Part shown: positions 59,000-64,000 of the stretch, piece by piece
Position numbering within the stretch: position 1 is the stretch's first letter
Layout of the letters: each line of letters starts with the position of its first letter
Assembly (NCBI GenBank): GCA_034687125.1
Contig: JAQGBZ010000040.1
Span: 186,001 to 250,000, forward strand
From: Neelides folsomi
Lineage: Eukaryota > Arthropoda > Collembola > Neelipleona > Neelidae
Direction of reading: 5' to 3'
Length of the DNA: 64,000 bases
Position numbers and translations under genes: made by a program
The notes under the pieces: model-generated
Databases searched by the model: none
Told to the model about the DNA's origin: nothing
What the model saw: only the letters and a program-made list of their open reading frames with translations

Positions 59000-61900
59000 T
59001 TAAAATTGATTTCCGAGCAGACCACGAATCGTATTTACTGTTTGCTTCTCTTTCTCGAGCAGTATTTGAACATTTTTCAATTCTTTGTCTTTGATTTTCA
59101 AATCCCCTTCGAGTTTTTCACTTTGCTATAAAGTATCAAAATAATACAATATTTAGAATTGAATTAAAGTTAAGTTTAATAATTGATAGTATTTAATTTG
59201 TTTAAAATTTATATGCTGACCTTTCTGACTTCAGAAAGTTCTTTCCTAAGAGTTTTCCCATCAAGTTTATATTTCTTAAGCTTTTCTTCCAATGAACCAC
59301 GTTCCTTTGACAGCTCTGTGGAAATTTAACATTGATTCATTTAAATATCAATTTTAATAATGATTCATTTGTTTAATATTATGTATAAAATTACATTATT
59401 TATTGATAAAATATTAGTGTTAACTAACCATCCATTTCAGTTTGGATCTTATCGGCTGACTCTTTATATGCCGATATTTGAAGTTTGAGACCTTGGACTT
59501 CTTTGTTAGCCTTTAATAATGAAAATTAAGTAAACATTATTCATAGGTTAACCTTTTATTATATTATTAAATTAACATTTAGCATTATTATTTTAGAAAT
59601 CAATAACGGTTTAAACTATTTAATTGTATTTACTTTGTTAAGATCTTTTGTAATTTCATCTAGTGCAGTTGATTTCTTTTCAAGTCTTGAATTCATGACC
59701 AGAATTTCCTTTTCTTTTAATTCAACGCTGCCGATTTTATTGATCATAAGGTTTGTTTGTTTCTCCAGCTATTTTTAACAAGATCGATTAAAAAAATACA
59801 ATATAGTAAGTACCTACTAAAATACATAATATACAGATATTTGATACATATTATGTACATATTATGTATCATGAGATTTTTTTATTTCAAAACCCCGACG
59901 TTGTCGCAAGATCCCCAAAATTACATGTTACTTGTTATATGGGAAACTTGCGACAAGGTCGGGGTTTCGAAATAAAAAAATCTCATGATATCAAATATCA
60001 GATAGTATCAAAAATGAGTGATTTTCATACCATGCCCTTCAAATGAAAAATGGTTTTGTTCAATTCACAATTCTGATTTTGCATTGTGGTCAATTCATAA
60101 GCACTCATATCTTGATTAAGTTTCATCAAGCTAAGAACATCAACAATAAGCGGTGGTTTATCTCCACTCCCGTCCTAAATTCATTCCCGTCGTTAATTCA
60201 TTAAGTATTAAATGCTTAAATAAGCAAGATATGTAAATGCTTTACTAAATTGTATTATTATATCATAATATAATTATGCAATTATTTTACACTTACTTTC
60301 TCCTTTTGGCTTTGTGAGTTGAAATCCATTGAGTTAAACGCTTCATTTAATTTCTTGGCTCCACTAAAAGCGTTGATGCTTAATCCCACAGTTGGAAGTT
60401 GAACATTGTTAAAGGAGCCCATGCAAACTTTGGCCCGCTTTGCATGAAAATGTTTCGAGAATCCAAGAATGCTAAAAATAAAATTTATCCAAATAAAAAT
60501 ATGCAATTCGAATTTTGAATTGGGTATTTAAATTTAAACCTATCTTTTAATTTTGTAATTAGATTATATATAAAGTAAGGTAATTTACTTATCGATGGAG
60601 AAACCAGCAGCTCTTGTTACAATAAAAGCTCGTCCGACCATTTTCTCATCTCCGTAAATAATACAATTGGAAAGATGTGCGTAAGTTTGGTCCAATGTGG
60701 CAAATTTCATAAAAACTGAGAGCGTCTGAGTGCAATCTGAACTATTGGAAAGAAGGTGGAGAATTTCAACAGCGCAGATTGACTTATCCATTTCACTCTC
60801 GGAATCTTTTTTATCGTCAGGAACTATTTGTTGAAAAATGCCATTGATCAATTCGGATTTCAACTTTAATTTGATGATTTCATTTAGATTGGGATAAAGG
60901 GTCAAGCAAGATGACATCTATAAACAATAAGAAAAAATTGGGATTATTTAACAGTTAACTTAATCAATAGAATAATCCTAAGTGAATTAGCTTATTACAT
61001 TCTAGATAATAATAATTAAATGTAAGTAGTAGCATACCAATCGAGCAGACCCGATAAAGCAATCAATTGGTTCTTGGCCATTTAAAGTTTGATCCAGTTT
61101 TTGAGCCCGAACAAAGTCGTGAAAATAAGTTTCGAAATTTTTGTGATTGGAATTTTCTTTCTGGTGTTGAAGAAGCAATTGATCCAAAATCATGTTGATG
61201 AAGCGAAGCATAGTAGAATCGTCGATTGACCCATATTCCATACATTTAGTCATGTTCTGGATGATTTGTAATCCAATCTAATAAATAAAATATATAAAGT
61301 ATAAATTTTAGCTATCTAAAAAATTAATTGTTAATAAAATAATGCAATTTACTTATAATATTCAAGTACCTTGAAAATTCCAGAAGTTGTGTTCGAATTT
61401 ATAAAGTTTGGATTCAATGGGAAAATGAGCTTTAAAATGAACTGGAGTAAATTATTCTTTTTCATCTGATCCTTCGAAACAATCTTAACAAAGTTTAAAA
61501 CTTTCGTCTGAACATCGATGGAAAAATTGACGAAGGCTTCTTTGATTTCTTTGATAGAAATTTCATTTAAGTTCAGTTCTCGTTCACTATCTAACTTTAG
61601 ATGAGATTTGTCTGCAAAGTCTTCATAAAGGATTTTCAAATGGTCCGTGAGGGTTTCAATCAATTCGGAAATTTCGAAAAGAAGGCTGGAGATTTGTTTC
61701 AATTCCGTCTCATGGTCCAATTGGAGCGTATCAAGAATTAACGATTGGGCCAATTCAAAGGCTGGTTTAAACATTGAGAGTGAGAAAACCATTTGAGTGC
61801 AGTAAAAGTAATGGGAAGAAAGTGAGATCAATTGGAGACGTGAAATTTTGTCATTTCCAGTTTCCGGATCTGCATATTGAATCTTGGTGAATCGAGACAT

Positions 61901-63394
61901 TTCCTTGCAGTTTTTTGCAGATCGAATGATCAGAACTCCAATTTTGTTTACTCGGCAGAGGTTGAGGAAAAATTGCAAAACGAGAACTTTAACTCCTAAA
62001 AAGTCCTTTGATTGTTTTTCCATTTCCAACAGGTAGTCGATACATTTTTCCACAAGTTGGACGAGATGTGGAGCTTTCCAGGAAATGTTTAAAGATCGAG
62101 AATAAGCCTCAGCTGCTGACAAAAGTAATTTCACGTCTGGTTCGGGAAGGCTTGAGGTGAAAAGCATTTTTAGAATTTCCATAATCCCGAACTGGTTCAA
62201 AATCATGATTCGATTTTTTTCATCTTCAGCTACATTAATTGCGATGCTGATTATTGCTTTCGTCACGGATCCCAAACTATTTCCCTGGTTCATCGACTGG
62301 GCCACTTTTGATACGATGTCAAAGCAAATTTCGAAAACTCTTCTTCCTTCAGCTTCACGAAGAAAAAGCGCATCATCTTCCACTAATTTATCAATTTTCT
62401 ATAAATAAAAAAGTGTTAAATTAAATCTTAAATCTAGTTACGTCAATATAATGCTTTTAATTGGTTTTAAGATTATTTTAAAATTTAAAATCAAAAGATT
62501 TAATATAATAACGTAATTAATGGATTACATGTAGAGCTTCGACAATTTCAGAATTTTTGGTGAGCAAAACATTATGGTCAACTCCAAATTCGAAGATTTT
62601 AAGAAATTGTCTGACTGGTGAGTTGGGCGAAAAAGTTCCATCTGGGACAATCGGAGTCGGAGTCATTATACTGTGAAGCGTAGATTGAGTCCACGGTTCA
62701 GTAACTAAAAATAAAGAAATTATGATCCTTTTATGAATTATTTTATAAAATTAATAAAGATTCTTATATTTATCTACTCTATATGAATAATTAATCCAAC
62801 ATAAATTATTTAAGTGAGTCGTCTGAATTTTAAAACGCTAATAATATTAACTATTTAAAATTAACTTGCCTTATTTATATCAGTATCAATAACTAACAAT
62901 AACTATCCTTACTTTATATTTTACTTATTACACTCTACCTTCATATAACGTGTCTAACATCCTGTCTTTTTTCGGGTTTCACGACTTTATATAATCCCTA
63001 TGTACCAATATAATAATCTGGAATAAACTATAATTAATTATACATAATAACGCTTAAATGCCTCGATAAACAACCCATTCATATGAAGATACCGATACTG
63101 TTATAAAATTCATATAAACTATTTAAAACTTGTTTGGATTAATCCGGCTTGACTAACCTCGATTAAATGTTAAAATTAACAAAGTTGACAGTGCACAACA
63201 ATGATACAAAAACGATCTTATGCCATAAAGAATGACTCAGATCACATAAATGTCAATTTAATTGTGATTAAAACAACAGAGACGAAATGAGACGAAGATA
63301 AGTTGTCAGATAAAGAAAAGAAGTCGTTTTCCCTCCACTCAACAACAACTTCCATTTGAATATACTTCAAACCATGTGACTTCTCTTCCGTCAT
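59000..63394 (-). CDS. CIP2A: CIP2A-like protein (helical repeats plus C-terminal coiled coil)
   Basis: Eleven coding exons on the minus strand: 63394-63373 (tentative), 62704-62529, 62398-61370, 61277-61038, 60917-60589, 60471-60297, 60174-60031, 59768-59634, 59510-59429, 59315-59221 and 59125-59000, giving about 850 residues. The first ~650 residues are alpha-helical and ARM-like (for example FFLNLCRVNKIGVLIIRSAK). The last ~200 form a heptad coiled coil (LRKELSEVRK, KLEGDLKIKDKELKN, LLEKEK). Length, this layout and weak colinear similarity near the domain junction (FATLDQTYAHLSNC...GRAFIVTRAAGFS) match CIP2A, which binds PP2A B56 subunits and, in mitosis, TOPBP1. The family call rests on memory of the human protein, so it is moderate. 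The 22-base first exon supplies an ATG in phase but is inferred. No membrane segment or signal peptide is seen. Confidence 0.68.
59836..60000. repeat. Long, nearly perfect hairpin in a CIP2A intron
   Basis: About 48 bp arms (59869-59918 and 59941-59988) differ at about four positions; they share TCGCAAG and ACCCCGAC blocks. Outside these, GATATTTGATA pairs again, but the left arm carries an extra 22 bases made of two CATATTATGTA units. The loop is about 20 bp. It could be a MITE or a hairpin RNA. Confidence 0.88.
62705..63372. other. Presumed first intron of the CIP2A-like gene
   Basis: AT-rich; bounded by the acceptor TTTTTAG at 62705 and the tentative donor G|GTTTGA at 63372. No other exon seen. 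Confidence 0.45.
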
Positions 63395-63632
63395 TTTCTA
63401 TTCACTTTCCCGGTGTTTGTTTGTGGAGTGAGAAATTGAGAAAATGATTTTCTCAAAATCCAACTCATAAACTTTTTTAACTAACTGAAGTTTTATTTAA
63501 GAAGAATTTAAAATTATTTAATCAGATATATCAAGAATCAATCTCGAGGTCTTGACACTTGCCACTGACAAATTCGACCGGGTCAAGCGTGAATTGTTGA
63601 ATTTTGAATTTGTACTTCAATTCAAGACAAGG
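63395..63632. promoter_or_regulatory. Divergent promoter and 5' UTR exon of the DUF427 gene
   Basis: About 360 bp separates the inferred CIP2A ATG (63394, minus) from the DUF427 ATG (63754, plus). A spliced leader for the DUF427 gene is suggested by the donor GACAAG|GTATTT at 63632 and the acceptor AAATAG at 63745. A GC-richer patch with CG dinucleotides at about 63541-63590 marks the likely start region. No TATA box is clear. Confidence 0.4.
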
Positions 63633-63753
63633 TATTTATTTGCTTATTTTATTTACCACATTTATTTAGATTTAATTTTTATATATTATGGCATGACCTT
63701 ATAATTATTTAAGTAAAAAGTTTTAACAATGTTGATTGTAAATAGGAATTAAC

Positions 63754-64000
63754 ATGAAAGCGGTTTGGATGGGCGTTGAATTGACAAACGATGCTAAAAC
63801 AATCGTTGTTGAAAATAACCATTATGTAAAATTAATAATAATTTTAATAATATACTTACTAAAAGCCCTTCTTTGCGAAGCCTATTAATTGAATTTGATT
63901 AAATTGTAGTTTCCGGCTAGCTCACTCAAAATGGAATATTTTAAGCCTAGCAGCAAAACATCCACTTGCCCTTGGAAAGGGGAAGCTCATTACTACTCCA
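63754..64000 (+). CDS. DUF427 domain protein (3' end beyond window)
   Basis: Two exons are visible: 63746-63825 (ATG at 63754) and 63910 to the window edge. They read MKAVWMGVELTNDAKTIVVE, then NHYFPASSLKMEYFKPS, then SKTSTCPWKGEAHYYS. The NHYFPxxS, EYFKPS and CPWKGEAxYY strings are hallmarks of DUF427 proteins, small domains of about 90-120 residues found in bacteria, fungi and some animals, with no settled function. The intron is 84 bp and in phase 0. The remainder of the domain is cut off at 64000. Confidence 0.85.

Overview
This is nuclear DNA from an intron-rich, AT-rich animal genome, most likely an arthropod. The genes have short coding exons with GT-AG introns. Several gene families point the same way: a myofilin-like muscle protein, a Tret1-type sugar transporter, a Yurt FERM protein and an arthropod sarcalumenin. 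A short TTAGG-rich tract fits too. I cannot name the species. All exon maps were made by eye from splice signals and from memory of protein families, so single boundaries may be off by a few bases.

Left part (1-31.1 kb, + strand). Positions 1-7.5 kb look like one long intron or upstream flank, with a few GC-richer islands that may hide exons. Positions 7.53-13.70 kb hold the FERM gene yurt (EPB41L5 family); the exons for the start of its FERM domain are not visible and probably lie left of the window. From 13.7 to 23.2 kb there is AT-rich DNA with foldback sequences and a possible 5' exon at 15.74-16.16 kb. Positions 23.2-30.9 kb hold a complete BTB-Kelch gene of the KLHL17 type.

Middle part (31-49 kb). 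A ~600 bp foldback element lies at 32.7-33.3 kb. Then come a short muscle gene (myofilin-like, 36.2-36.6 kb) with a recognisable core promoter and MEF2 site, a 12-TM sugar transporter (38.6-40.5 kb), mio/MIOS of GATOR2 (41.0-44.7 kb), PIGC of GPI-anchor synthesis on the minus strand (45.3-46.3 kb), and SS18 of the SWI/SNF complex (47.0-48.3 kb), divergent from PIGC.

Right part (49-64 kb). The Hsp70-interacting co-chaperone ST13/Hip spans 49.4-58.5 kb. Its fourth intron (7.4 kb) contains a whole gene on the opposite strand, the sarcoplasmic-reticulum GTPase-like protein sarcalumenin (51.6-57.0 kb). A CIP2A-like gene runs on the minus strand (59.0-63.4 kb). It is divergent from the first exons of a DUF427 gene that runs off the right edge.

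The genes do not form a pathway. Shared themes are muscle (myofilin, sarcalumenin), nutrient sensing and sugar (MIOS, transporter), and polarity or actin scaffolding (Yurt, KLHL17). The most notable points are the nested antisense sarcalumenin gene with its phase-matched acidic cassette exons, an NPF/DPF endocytic-motif cluster in Yurt, several long imperfect hairpins (possible MITEs or hairpin RNAs), and a GC-AG intron in ST13. I found no clear sign of a wholly new system.
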